From positions 49,599,926-49,663,925 of the forward strand of contig NC_056528.1 in NCBI RefSeq assembly GCF_019175285.1: a stretch of DNA of 64,000 bases, written 5' to 3'. Numbering within the stretch: position 1 is the first letter of the stretch; the number at the start of each line of letters is the position of its first letter. Of the stretch, positions 44,682 through 55,481 are shown in pieces. The translations under genes were made by a program, and so were the position numbers. The stretch is from Sceloporus undulatus (taxonomy: Eukaryota > Chordata > Lepidosauria > Squamata > Phrynosomatidae). The notes beneath the pieces are model-generated. The model had not been told where the DNA came from. It ran no database searches and saw only the letters and a list, made by a program, of their open reading frames with translations.

Positions 44682-45655
44682 GATCTAAAGTGTTGAGTCT
44701 TGTCAAATTAAAGGCGCATTTTGCTACTGCAGAATTGTCATTCTTGACCCTAAATGGCAGCCTTGTCCTAAAAGCAAAGCCCCGCAGGACGTGCCTCGCA
44801 CAACATCAACCGACCGGTTTGTGTTTGTACAAAAATACTCTCCAGAAGAAAGGAAGGAGGGGGAGAAAATACCAACCAAGAGCAGCCTACAGACAAGCGT
44901 GGGAAAACCATATCAAGGGAAGGCCACACTCTCATCCGCTGTTTCAAATTAGAGAGCCTCCCCTTGTCCTTCTGATGGGACTACATTTGTTTTCTGGGAA
45001 GTCCTCCTACTAATTTTGTGCACACTTCCTTTCTCTTTTCTTTATCCCCCCCCCTTTGCTTGATTTATTCTTATTTTGGGATCCCTTCTGCAACTGCAGC
45101 GGATCAGGATGAAATCCAGAAGGTATAGCTTTGGGAAAGGGACAAAGCTACGCTGCCCCTCCAAATGAATTCTGCCACCCCAAATGACATTTCCCTTCTT
45201 CCAAAGTGGACTACCTTCCCTTTAAAAAAACAAAACACAGTTAAACAAACTCTTATTATAAAGCATTTTTCCATTTTAGAGAAATGCCTCCAAGAGCCAT
45301 TTTTCCCTGGGAAATGTCTCATGAAATCTCACTTGATTCTCTTGCCGCAGAGTGAGCCAAAGCGACCTTCGCTTTGTCCGGATCGGATGGCTGGAAAATG
45401 ACACAGGCCTTGGGCTGGGAAGATGATGGATGGCTGCTCTGTGGATAGTCTTCTTTTATTTGACCTAAAAATTGTTCTGCAGAGAATCTTAGCAATCTTA
45501 GGATCTGTAACAGGCCATTTTGCAGAGCATGCCTTTCATGGCTGAGTAGAGAGGACAGATTGTGTGTTTTGCAGCTAGACAGAAAATACACTAGACTTCG
45601 AAGGAGAGAAGTCAGGGAGTGGATAAGGAACAACATTTTAAAACATTCCCAAGCT

Positions 45656-45920
45656 AGTTTATTTCAACATGAGCCTTCATGGATATTAATCCACTTCTTC
45701 AGAAACTAGTTAGTTTATTTCAGCATGAGCTTTCATAGATATTAATCCACTTCTTCGGAGACTGTTTGGTTTGTTTCAGCATGAGCTTTCATGGATATTA
45801 ACCAACTTCTTCAGTAACTAACTGGCTTATTTCAGCATGAATTTTTGTGGATGTTAATCCACTTGTTCAAAGCATCTGAAGAAGTGGATTAATACAGTAT
45901 TCATGAAAGTTCATGCTGAA
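45656..45920. mobile_element. 56-bp tandem array of Penelope-type hammerhead units, with inverted junction
   Basis: On the minus strand, units recur at 56, 56 and 55 bp (CATGAG or CATGAA at 45668, 45724, 45780 and 45835). Each reads like CTGAAGAAGTGGATTAATAT, CCATGAAAG and CTCATGCTG. At 45872-45916 one unit lies in plus orientation: GCAT CTGAAGA, stem II, GAAAG TTC ATGC. It is thus a head-to-head junction of tandem hammerhead-like repeats. Confidence 0.7.
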
Positions 45921-46583
45921 ATAAGCCAGCAAGTTTCAAAGGTGACACTGGATCCTTTCTCCTCACCTTTTTATGACATACAAACACAACTATCCCTGTG
46001 GGAAAATGTCCTCCTATGTACTTTTAGTTTCACACAGCCCATCAAGAACAGTATATTACTTCCATTTTATTTGGCTGGTAATCTAGATCAGCGGAATACC
46101 TTTATTAGGCTAAAGATAACCTTTCTAAAAGTAGAAACTGGCATGTAATGGATGTTTCTTTGTGGGGGCTGCATTAAAATATGCTATGAATGGAAACCAG
46201 GTTTCCATAAATAAATCATCCCTCTTATCAAATTGTGACATGGGATTAATTTTTCCATTCCGGCTGCTTTCCAAATTTGTGATGGGCAGGAACGAGAAAG
46301 AGAGAGAAAAGAAGGGGAGGAAGCAGACATTTTTGCAGAGAAAAGGGGGAGCAGACGGCTGGTTTGCTTGTCTTTAATAGCAAGTTTAATTCCAGCAGAT
46401 ACAAGCTTCACCCCAAAAACCCGGTGTGTCCGGGGTCTGCCTTGTGACCCTCCAGAACTGTCTGCGCAGAATGCCAGAAGATCACATTTTTTAAAAGCCC
46501 AAAGAAAAATGGATATTTTATTGTTGACCCACCAGTTCAGTCTCCAGTTTTCATGGCTATCTCCAAGTGAGAGACAAAGGTGC

Positions 46584-46807
46584 AAATTGGAGTGTTGGAC
46601 ATGACTCTGGAAACCAGGATTCGAATCATGGCTTGGCCATGAAACCCACTGGGTGAGCTTGGGCAAGTCGCATGCTCCGAGCTTCTGGGCAAGGCAATGG
46701 TAAACCTCCTCTGAAGAAATCTTGCCAAGAAAACCTTATGATAGGTTTGCCTTAGGTTCAGCATAAGTCAGAAACAACTTGAAGGCACACAACAACAACA
46801 ACAACAA
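46584..46807 (+). mobile_element. Sauria-type SINE
   Basis: Near-complete: GTTGGACATGACTCTGGAAA, ACCCACTGGGTGAGCTTGGG, AATCTTGCCAAGAAAACC, AACAACTTGAAGGCACACAA and (CAA)n. The 5' tip is eroded. Confidence 0.9.
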
Positions 46808-47673
46808 AATGCATTTTAAAGCTCTCATTGCCTTGTTAGTGAATTGCAAGGATGTGCACTGGGCACTTTTGATGCACATCAGGTTTTCCAGTTGTGCTCT
46901 TGCACATCCTAACCAGTGTCCCTAATGCACATCGGTGCCCATTCCCCATCACACCTTGATACACCTTGCTGTGCACCATTGTGCAATGACACTTGTACAT
47001 TGTCACAGCAGCCCCTCGGTAAATGGGAACTGTGCAAAACTACCCTATTCAGTTTTGCACATACAGTACATGGGCCATTTGTGAAGACGGACAACGCAAG
47101 CTGGCCAATCATCAATAGCATCATTATCATTGACTGATTTTTCTGGGTGAGCTGCCTTGCTGTTCACATTATTATCATTATTATTATTTTGATGTACTGA
47201 TTCCTTTGGGAACCCTTGCCCTTTCCCTCTTTCCTCACCCGCACCAGTCTTTCTTCCTCGATTGCCAATCCACCTCCTGCAGCTCAGTTGAAAAGGCCAA
47301 GTCTTTTCTCCCAGCCATCACTTTGCTTAAATGCCTTTGAACAACATCGCTGTTACAAACTGTTTTTCCTATTGTCTTCTGCATACGGTATGTACTGGCC
47401 TGTCTCCAAAAGGCCTGTTCACTCTTGAGAGATGTGTGTCTTTTCTGGCTAAGGAACAAAACAAAATGCTTTATTGCAGTGTCTCTATGCTTCAGACGTT
47501 GGCCATATGCTATAATTTAAAAGGAGAAGGTCGTTGTTCCCATATTTTCCCCCTTCATTTTGTCATAGATACGTTCAATTGTCCCCCCACCCAGTGGTCA
47601 TGCAAGTGATGCTAAAGGGAACACAGATTTGTGTTGTTTCAAGGGGAGTGTTTGCTGTTGCCTTCCTTAAAGG

Positions 47674-47811
47674 CAGTGTTTCTCAAACTCTGGCCTGCCA
47701 GATGTTTTGGACTACAGTTCCCAGAAGCCTCTACCATCTTGACCAATGGCCTTAGATTCTGGGAGCTGAAGTCCAAAACACCTGGAAGGCCAGAGTTTGG
47801 CATTCATTGCA
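47674..47811. mobile_element. Fold-back MITE, CAGTGTTTCTCAAACTC family
   Basis: The left end CAGTGTTTCTCAAACTCTGG pairs with the right CCAGAGTTTGGCATTCATTG. Flanking CTTAAAGG and ACTAAGGC may be an eroded 8-bp target duplication. Confidence 0.78.
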
Positions 47812-49239
47812 CTAAGGCAATCTGAAGCACAGAATTCAAAAATAACAATGAAACAATGCCTGGTTTGGCCATGGAAAGCAATGCAGAAAAATCGTTGTGA
47901 CTTACTGAGGGTTTTCTTGGAAGCAAGTTAAAGTTCTGGGTCCTATCAAGAAGGACTGTTCTGTGTCTAGTTGGTATTTAGAACACAGTCCCTACATTGT
48001 GCATGGGTAGTATAAACCTACACTCAAAGCAGTTGTAGGAATAGTTGTGTGCCTGCTTGTGAACTGGTTTGTTGTACTCTTCTGCAATAAAGAATGCACA
48101 GTAATGATTGTGATGATGTAGTGTGAGTGAACCCGAAACAGTTACAGATCTGTAACTCTACGTTACAAATCTGTCGCTGCAACACAGAGCACCAGCCGAT
48201 ATTTGCAAATGTTGCTGTCCTACACAACGACAAGCTCATTATAATGCTTTCAAGTTCGAACTTGGGGCTGGATGAGTCATTCATTCCATTCTTTCCTAAT
48301 GACCTAAATAAAATTAGAACCAATACTCTTAAAACATTTCAGCGCAAGAGGATCTGGATGGATTTTTTTTTCCTGTTTCAAAGCAAGCTCTTTGGGGAAG
48401 AAATAGACCAGCTGTGCAGCTTTCTAATGCGACAGAACTGGACAGTCATCTCTGAATAGGGTCTACTGGCTAGACGCAATGGAAAAGGTACAAAGACAAG
48501 GACAACTTGTATTGACATGCGTCCCAAAAAAGGAGGGCAGTGATTCTCAAACATCTGGAAGGCCAAAGTTTTGGAACCACTGGACTAGAGCTTGTGAAGG
48601 CCACAACCATCCCTCCCACCTCCAGCAGAATTCAAAAAGCGTTGTGTGTACATATTTTTTATAGATATATATAAAAATGACAAGGACAATCATACAAATG
48701 TATAAACATACACATGGCACTGAAAAAGGTGTTCCTGGTGGGCAAGAACAAACTACTTGGGACACAGGCAAGGAAGAAGTTGATAACTGCAGCAAAACGT
48801 GAATGCCTGGTGTGAACACCAATGCTTTCTACCTCTTGGGAGATAGCATAGAAGAGGAGGATGCTATTGCAATGTTCCATCTGATACCATTCTTGATATA
48901 CTTTCCACACAAATACTCCATCTGATATGAACTCAGACCATACATCATGCTTGTAAAGTATACGTTTACACACACTTAGTTAAGTGCTGGTTGTGGTGCA
49001 CTACCCTTTCTGTTGAAGACCAACATGGTGGAGCTAATGGCATATCTTTTCGCATCAAAGGATGCTATCTCCACAGTTGACATAAATAAGATATAAATAT
49101 GGATGGGCTTAAGAGGCAGCATGGTGTTGGACTAAGAATCCCACTTGGGTGACTCAGGTTCTCTTTGCCTAAGCAGAAGGCAATGATAAACCTCCTCTGA
49201 AGAGCCAGGAAAAGCCAAGGAGAGTTTTATCATCTTGAA

Positions 49240-49442
49240 TCCAATGTGGCGTATGGTTTCAGCATTGAACTAGGGTTCAAATTCCGGCTTGGCCACTGAA
49301 ACCCAGTAGGCAACCCTGAGTAAGTCACACTCCCTCAACCTCAGAGGAAGGCATTAGCAAACCCCATCTGAAGAAATCTTGCGAAGAAAACTCTGTGATA
49401 TGGTTGCCACCAGTGGGAATTGAGTTGAAGGCACATAACAAG
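49240..49442 (+). mobile_element. Sauria-type SINE (a second fragment at 49110-49225)
   Basis: Phrases AACTAGGGTTCAAATTCCGG, GAGTAAGTCACACTCCCTCA, CCCATCTGAAGAAATCTTGC and TTGAAGGCACATAACAAG. A partial copy with its own CCTCCTCTGAAGAGCC precedes it. Confidence 0.82.
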
Positions 49443-49511
49443 AAATGGACAGTCCTATCCCAATTCATGTCCCTCTTCCCCAACCCACATTGAGTCCAAA
49501 TAGTTCCTACG

Positions 49512-49979
49512 TCAGAGTGCGGTGGTGGCCCTCCCTTTGGAAGACAAGGCTTGCTTGAGCCTCCTTTTCAAGTCCTGCATGTTGGGGGATTTGGGCCGGA
49601 CGAGATGAAGACCCCTCCGCTTCTCCCCGTTGCAGTTCCCGATCATCCGGCTCATCTCCTGGCAGAGCTGCTTGAAGGCTTCGTGAACCCCTTCGCAGTT
49701 CTCCCGGGCCGAGACCTCCGAGTAAGTGCATCCCAGCTCATTGGCCAGCTGGTGGCCATCCTTGGCAGAGACTTGCCGGGCTCGCAAGAGGTCTCCTTTG
49801 TTGGCCACGAGGAGCAGGGGGATGTTGGCGTTGGGGTGGATCTTCCGGATGTGTTGGTGCAAAGGGCGGACGACCCGGTAGCTCTCGTAGTCCGTGATGG
49901 AGTAGACAAAGACAAAGCCGTCGGCCCAGTAGATGGAACGGTTGATCTGCTCCTGGCAGCAGATGGTGTCGTTTTCATC
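49512..49979 (-). CDS. RASL11A: RASL11A-like last exon
   Basis: The acceptor is CTTCAACATTAG|GATG and the stop TGA at 49512-49514. Encodes DENDTICCQEQINRSIYWAD, YSITDYESYRVVRPLHQHIR, LLLVANKGDLLRARQV, HQLANELG and the RASL11 tail. Coding GC is much higher than in its flanks. Confidence 0.95.
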   Translation of the reverse strand, partial: DENDTICCQEQINRSIYWADGFVFVYSITDYESYRVVRPLHQHIRKIHPNANIPLLLVANKGDLLRARQVSAKDGHQLANELGCTYSEVSARENCEGVHEAFKQLCQEMSRMIGNCNGEKRRGLHLVRPKSPNMQDLKRRLKQALSSKGRATTAL

Positions 49980-52900
49980 CTAATGTTGAAGACCGGAAGA
50001 AAAAAGGTTGAGACTCACATTGGAAAGAGTGAAAGATTTATCTCCTATCCATATATGCCCAGGACCTTATTCTGCAGCGATTCCCAAACTCTGGTCTTCC
50101 AGATGTTTTGGACTTCAGCTCCCAGAATCCCAGCCCTTTGGCCAAGATGTCTGAGTCTTCCGGGAGCTGAAGTCCAAAACATCCAGAGGACCAAAGTTTG
50201 GGAACCACTGTGCTAGACAAATGGCATTGCTGTTGGTGTCATTGCTGTGTGCCTTCAAGTCATTTCCAACTTATGGTGACCCTAAGGCGAAGCTATCATT
50301 GGTTTTTCTCTGCAAGAGTTATATAGAGGAGGTTTGCCATTGTCTTCCCTTGTGGCAATGTGGTTTGCATGTCAGACTACTAGTCTGGAGACCAGGGTTT
50401 GAATCCCTGCTCAGCCATTATAGGTTCACCTTAGAGCTGCCATAAGTTGGAAATGAATTGAAAGCACATAACAACAACTACTATGCAGCTGCTATTGTTT
50501 TTATACATCATGTACTCATACAGGGCCTCTGGCTGTTTTGGTTTGTTGTTCTTTTTGCTACTTCCAAAATTGCCTTCCTGTCCCCCCATAAGACATCTGA
50601 ACTGCCAAAAAGCAGTAGCAAACTCCTAAGGGAGAGTTAAAACAATGATTTCCTGTTTCTTTTAATGACTTTGATTGGAATCTAAGGGGCGAAGCTGAAC
50701 AGAAGGGTATCTAGTTACCACAGATAGTTTGTTTCTGGCCAAAAGACGAAAGTAATCCATCTGTGGCAATTTGACCAGGAAATGTAACTCGGTAGCTGAT
50801 GGGAAAAAGAAACTCTGAGAAGGAGCGATTTAGGAAAGATTTACAGCAAAGAGCAACATGAGGTCATGCGCAGGCAATTCCTTACATCCGATGGCAGCCA
50901 AGAACGGAGTGGATGCACTAATCGAAATGGAATGCTGTGCAATAAAAGATAAAGGAGGAACACTGCTTTTTAAAAGGAAATCTCTCCTTCATCATTTCAT
51001 TTCAATCACACACAAATAGTGACCATGTGTTTTTGGAACTGCCAGCAAACTCAAGTTATTTCCTTGCCTTTTTGTGGCGCTTTCTTTCTAAAAATAACAT
51101 TTTAGGCAAAATTAATGCAAAGGAGTATTTCCTTGCAACTCCCATGAAAACAGACCTCTGGGTAGAAGACAAAACAGTCTCTGATCTGATCTTCACATGC
51201 TGCAAAACTGAAACTGTGGAACTCATTGCCACATGAGGTCTGGATAGCTTTTTGTTTCCAACTTATGGCTACCCTAAAGGTCTGGGGTTTTCTTGGCAAA
51301 GTTTCTATTATGATTTCTATAATGGGGTTTTCTTGGCAAGGTTTGTTCAGAGGATGCTTGCCATTGCCTTCTCCTGAGGCTGAGAGCATGTGACTTGATA
51401 CCAAGTTTAAAAAGAGGGAGTGAACAATTTCATGGATGACGGAGCCATGAAACGTCAGGACAGCTACAGATTCCATCCAATATCCAAAGTAGTATGTTAG
51501 TGCGTATGTGTGTGTGCAAAAAAAAAGATGCAAAACTCCTTTTGCACTTTCAACACAATTTGCAGCAAATGAAGTAAGCCAAGAAAGAAAGTAGGAGGAA
51601 AAGAAAGAAACTGGGACATTTTAAAAGCAGGTGGAAAAGTGGGATGACAGAGGATTCATTGGGACTATCCCTGACAAATTGGTACAGTTGGAGGGCATGC
51701 CGTCATAGGAAGACATTGCGGGAGCTCGAAAGTCATGCTACCAATGCTCAGTTATGGATGATTTTAACAGGTTATTACATTCAATCTTTACAAAAATGAC
51801 TTTTTCAAAGACTGGAGGGAAGGCTTGTCTGGCAAACGTAAACAGCCACATTACCTCTAAGGAAACGAAAGGCGTGTCCTGAACTTGTAAAGAAATCTGT
51901 TCTCCATCAATGGTGAATTTGCGGGAATAGAGAGCACCTATGGCAAAAGAAGAAGGAGAGCACCAAATTGATGTATTTATGCATTGACTTCATATCTCTC
52001 GGTATGGGACCCAAGGCCACTTACAGTAATTTAAAGCAAATTCAGTTAACATCTTACTTTACAAAAGTCCAAGAAGAATTAATTAACGGTATTTTTTTGT
52101 AAAAAAAATTACAAACATTTAAAGGAGTGTTTAGTGTTAATGTTCTTGGCAAATTCTGCCAAGAAGACCCCTTGATAGGTTTCCCTTAGGGCTTCCATAA
52201 GTTGAAAACAACAACAACAACAAAGCATGTGTAAAGTGGTGTGTCCACTTTGAGCAGCACTGGACTGAAGCAATGGCCTTCCAGATATGTTGGGCTTCAA
52301 GTCCCAGAATCCTTGACCATCGACCATGTTGGCTGGGGCTTCTGAAAGCTGAAGTCCAAAACATTTAGAGAACCAAAGGCGGAGAACCTGGGACAGCGTG
52401 TCAAAAGACAGACAAATAAGCAGTGTTGGCAGGTGTGCAAAATAGCACTAAGGGCCATGCAAAATCCACGACAGGCAGAGTTGGCAACCCAGAAGTAATT
52501 CTCAATACCTGCCTGAACACCAAATGAATGTTGAGATTTCACTTAACCTAGCCCTGTATTTCGCTGCAAAATTATTGCCCACATTCATAAAGTACATGAT
52601 GCACAGATTTCTTTTCTTTATAAAGGTCCCACACTCCCAAATATAAACCTTTTGGCATCTTGTTCAGTCTATATAAAAGGAAATGCTATCAAGCCATGAA
52701 ATAATAAGGATCATCTTATTATCCTCCGCCATCCAGCTTTTCTAGCCATTTTCAAAATGTCAGTTTCTCTTTCTTCCTCCCACTTTTCTCTTTCTTCCTC
52801 CCTTTGCTCTCAGCTTACTTCAGTTGCTACAAACCGAGTTCAAAATCCAAAAGTACAAGTGGTCCCCCCACATTCAGAGACTCAGGTCCAGGCCTCGTGA

Positions 52901-55481
52901 CACACGTTTTGACACCCTGGCCTGGCGCCAGAGCAAAATGTGGCCAATTTGGACAGATTGAGCGCATGGCTGCCGTTCCAAACCTACCAGTGTTGGCTTC
53001 GTAGTCACCGATAAATCTCTTGGTTAGAAAGCGGACGATCAGGGCTGCAAGAGAAGAAAAGAATTGGAGCCCTTTTAATGGGGAGTCCAGAATTGCCGCT
53101 GCAGTTCGGACACAAGTGGGGAGCGGCTTCAACAGATCTTTGTGTTCTGCTGACAGACTGCATTACTTTTGAAATGGGGAGAAAGAACTGGGACCATACA
53201 CACTCTAAAATCTCTGAGGTGAAAACCAGGAGGTGTGTGGCCAAGCAACATCAGAGTACAGCCAAGATGTCAAACATTATTAATGAGGAAGAACAGATAA
53301 GCTGGAAAAGGTTGCAGCAGTTTGCTTTTGCACAATCCTACTGGGAAGGGCAAGATTCTTTCTCCTCCTTTCTTTCCACAATCCCTCCTTCTGAGTTAAT
53401 GGAGTGCAAACCACTCTCTGCATTTGAAATCACTTTGCAGTAGTTGAAGTACTCAGAGGAAAAAGGGGGAAGGCTGGAGGAGGGAGAAACCAGGACTTTT
53501 TAAAAGCATCTGGAAAAGTGGGACGACCGAGGATGAATTGGGACTTTTCCTGCCAGAGGAGGGCAGCTGCAAGATAAGGGAATCTGTTCAGCTCACATTT
53601 AGGGTCTTTCTCACCTCCCTTCGCTAAGGAACCTGGGAAAGACATACCCTCCAACATTTCATAGATGAAAACCAGGATACATGGGGCCACGATAGCAAAA
53701 GTTATTAATAAGTTTCATTTTTATAGTAAAATAGGAGTATGTATAAAGGAGTTTGAGGCTTAAACATGAAATACAAGTGCAAGAAATGTGTAAGACGAGG
53801 ATGTATGTGGAAGAAAGTACAAAGACAAGGAATGACTGGGTACTATATCCACAACTTGATGACATATTTGATGGATTGATGTGGATTTGCTTTTTTAATG
53901 ATATTTTATTGCTGTGTATACTTGCGTATTTGTTTGTCTATGAGAAAATTGAATAAAGATAAATGAAGAAGAAAAGTTATTAATGAGAAAGAACAGACAA
54001 AGAAGGAGAGGATGCAGCAGTTTGCTTTTGCCGGGGCTGACTGGGAAGGGCAAGGTCAGTTTAATTCTAATGTTCCCCTTTGTATGGTTTTAATCCTGTC
54101 GTCTTAAAATTGTAAGCCATGTTCCAGCTTTTTGGGGGGAAGCAGGATATAAATAAATGTAATTAATAATTAGATTCTGCCCCTTTCTCTCCCAAGTGCC
54201 AAGTCAGTTGAGTCAAAATATTCTCTCTTTGGGAGAAGAACATCGTTTTGGGGGAGGAAGAGACTCCGGAAGAGGGAACTGTTGCATGAATCAGAGGCCA
54301 TGAGAAGTGGAGAGTAACCCAAAACATTTCCCATGCACCCTTCCCAGCCCCTCGGGCTCATCTTATATCCAGAGACGGAGAAATACCCGCCTGGACTTTG
54401 GTTTCAGATTGTATTCTTGGGTCCCCACATCCAGCCATTTCATAGACGAAAATGGTCAGGATGGCAAAAGTTATTAATGGGTGAATAGGAGCATGTATAA
54501 AGGAGTTTTAAGGCTGAGACGCTTGAATGTGAATGCAAGTGTGAGAAGTGTGTAAGGCGAGGAGGTATATGGGGAAAGTACAAAGACAAAGAAGGATTGG
54601 ATACTAGATCCATGCCTTGATAAGGTAATTGACGACTTGATGTGGATGTGACTTTTTAAATGATCTTTTATTGATGTGTGCGTCATTGTCTGTCTATTAA
54701 AAGTTTGAATAAGGATAAATGGAAAAGAGAAGTGACTAATGAGGAAGAAGAGACAAGTGAGGAGAGTTGCCTGCCCCACTTAGTTTCTTCTTAAGGAACC
54801 CAGAATGCCATAGGAAGGCCTTGAAGGGCCCTGGCCTTTGCCTTGAGGGCTCCTGAGCCTCATTGGCCTTTCTGGCCTTGGCCCATTATTTCTATCAAAG
54901 GTTAACCCAAAATCTGATGGCTGCTCTGCTGTTGAGGGAGAGGAGGAGAGAAGGAAGGAGAAGGGAGAAGGAAAGAAGGAGGAGAGGGAGGGAGGGATGG
55001 GAAGGAAGGAAGGGAAGAAGGAAATAAAAGGGAGAAGGAAGGAAGGGAAAAGGGGGAGGGAGGAAAGCAAAGAAAGGGAAGGGAGGGAGGGGGAAAAGGA
55101 AGGGAAGAATGAAGAAGGGAAAGGGAAGAAGGAAGGAAGGGAAGAGGGAAGAGAAGAAGGAAGGGAGAAGGGGGAGGAGGGAGGGAAGAGAAGAAGGAAA
55201 TAAAGAAAAGCGGAGGGATGGAGGGGCAAGGGAAGGAAGAAGACAGTAGAAAAGGAAGAAGGAGAGGAGGAAAAGCCCCAGAGGAGGGGGAATGGAGACT
55301 GGCGGATGCCGGGGGGGAGGAGGGCCTTTGGGGCTCCCTGGTTCTGCTTCTGTCTCTGACCTGTCTTCCCGACGGCGCTCCCTCCGAGGACGACCAGCTT
55401 GATGACTTTGTTGGGGGCGCAGTCCGGGAGGGGCCCCTCGGGGATCGGGACCAGAAGGAAGCCCCCCGGGAACTGGGACAT
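49512..55481 (-). CDS. RASL11A: RASL11A-like small GTPase
   Basis: Four minus-strand exons with matching phases give 242 residues, the length of human RASL11A. The N-terminus MSQFPGGFLLVPIPEGPLPD resembles the RASL11A start (MSGHFLLAPIPES). Nucleotide-binding motifs are the G1 loop GGSAVGKT, a switch I region near FIGDYEANTGALYSRKFTID, QDTP in the G3 position, G4 NKGD and G5-like SAREN. The C-terminal signature RPKSPNMQDLKRRLKQALS is typical of RASL11. There is no CAAX box, so no prenylation is expected. RASL11A in mammals is chromatin-associated and promotes pre-rRNA synthesis; that role here is by family only. The G3 box lacks the Gly of DTPG, so GTP hydrolysis may be unusual. It is divergent from the USP12-like gene about 1.5 kb away. 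RASL11B is less likely. Confidence 0.93.
50075..50210. mobile_element. Fold-back MITE, CAGCGATTCCCAAACTC family
   Basis: Left CAGCGATTCCCAAACTCTGG; right AAAGTTTGGGAACCACTG. It lies in RASL11A-like intron 3. Confidence 0.82.
50232..50478. mobile_element. Two Sauria-type SINE pieces in head-to-head orientation
   Basis: 50237-50352 is a reverse tail (GTGCCTTCAAGTCATTTCCA to GGAGGTTTGCCATTGTCTTC). 50356-50478 is a forward head plus tail (CTGGAGACCAGGGTTTGAAT to AAGTTGGAAATGAATTGAAA). Confidence 0.8.
51252..51395 (-). mobile_element. Sauria-type SINE fragment with internal duplication
   Basis: GTTTCCAACTTATGGCTACC, then GGGGTTTTCTTGGCAA present twice, then GCTTGCCATTGCCTTCTCCT. Confidence 0.75.
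51855..51937 (-). CDS. RASL11A: RASL11A-like exon 3
   Basis: The acceptor is TTTTGCCATAG|GTGC and the donor TTAGAG|GTAATG. Encodes ALYSRKFTIDGEQISLQVQD then TPFVSLE. Confidence 0.92.
52140..52393. mobile_element. SINE tail followed by CAGTGGTTCTC-family MITE
   Basis: 52140-52222 is a Sauria-type SINE tail ending in (CAA)n. 52265-52393 is an eroded fold-back MITE with ATGTTGGGCTTCAAGTCCCA and GCTGAAGTCCAAAACATTTA arms. Confidence 0.7.
52988..53044 (-). CDS. RASL11A: RASL11A-like exon 2
   Basis: The acceptor is CTTCTCTTGCAG|CCCT and the donor AACACTG|GTAGGT. Encodes ALIVRFLTKRFIGDYEANTG, the near-invariant RASL11 switch I stretch. Confidence 0.95.
53645..54010. repeat. About 300-bp dispersed repeat, copy 1
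   Basis: AAAAGTTATTAATAAGTTTC, GAGTATGTATAAAGGAGTTT and AAAGTACAAAGACAAGGAAT reappear in diverged form at 54445-54750. The family was not assigned. Confidence 0.65.
54445..54750. repeat. About 300-bp dispersed repeat, copy 2
   Basis: GAGCATGTATAAAGGAGTTT, AAAGTACAAAGACAAAGAAG and AAGTTTGAATAAGGATAAAT match copy 1 in order and orientation. Both lie in RASL11A-like intron 1. Confidence 0.65.
54930..55260 (+). repeat. Polypurine GGAAGGAAGG-rich tract in RASL11A-like intron 1
   Basis: About 330 bp is almost pure A/G on the plus strand, ending some 100 bp from exon 1. It is pyrimidine-rich on the transcribed sense (minus) strand. Confidence 0.85.
55361..55481 (-). CDS. RASL11A: RASL11A-like exon 1
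   Basis: Encodes residues 1-40: MSQFPGGFLLVPIPEGPLPD, then CAPNKVIKLVVLGGSAVGKT. The donor is AAGACAG|GTCAGA. The frame stays open upstream to 55817, but that part is low-complexity Ser/Leu/Phe, and RASL11A homology begins at this Met. Confidence 0.92.

Larger units (their letters stand above)
34761..49511. other. Intergenic region between LNX2-like and RASL11A-like genes
   Basis: About 14.7 kb without a recognised host gene. It holds palindromic satellite clusters, MITEs, Sauria SINEs, a polypurine tract, Penelope relics and GATA microsatellites. SCFD2, which separates the FIP1L1 and RASL11B loci in human, was not seen. The RASL11A-like 3'UTR lies at its right end. Confidence 0.6.

Noticed and set aside
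45319-45636. 105-codon minus-strand frame ending AHSAARESSEIS
   Set aside because: It looked protein-like, and I considered SCFD2, but I see no match to that or any other family and no convincing splice sites.
34761-49511. SCFD2, GTF3A, MTIF3, POLR1D, CHIC or GSX exons
   Set aside because: I looked for these expected neighbours by their typical motifs and recognised none, but a systematic search could still find small exons.
54780-55361. Continuation of the RASL11A-like exon 1 frame past the donor, and a second long frame on the same strand
   Set aside because: Homology ends exactly at AAGACAG|GTCAGA and the next exon continues in phase. The rest is low-complexity Ser/Phe/Pro from the polypurine intron.
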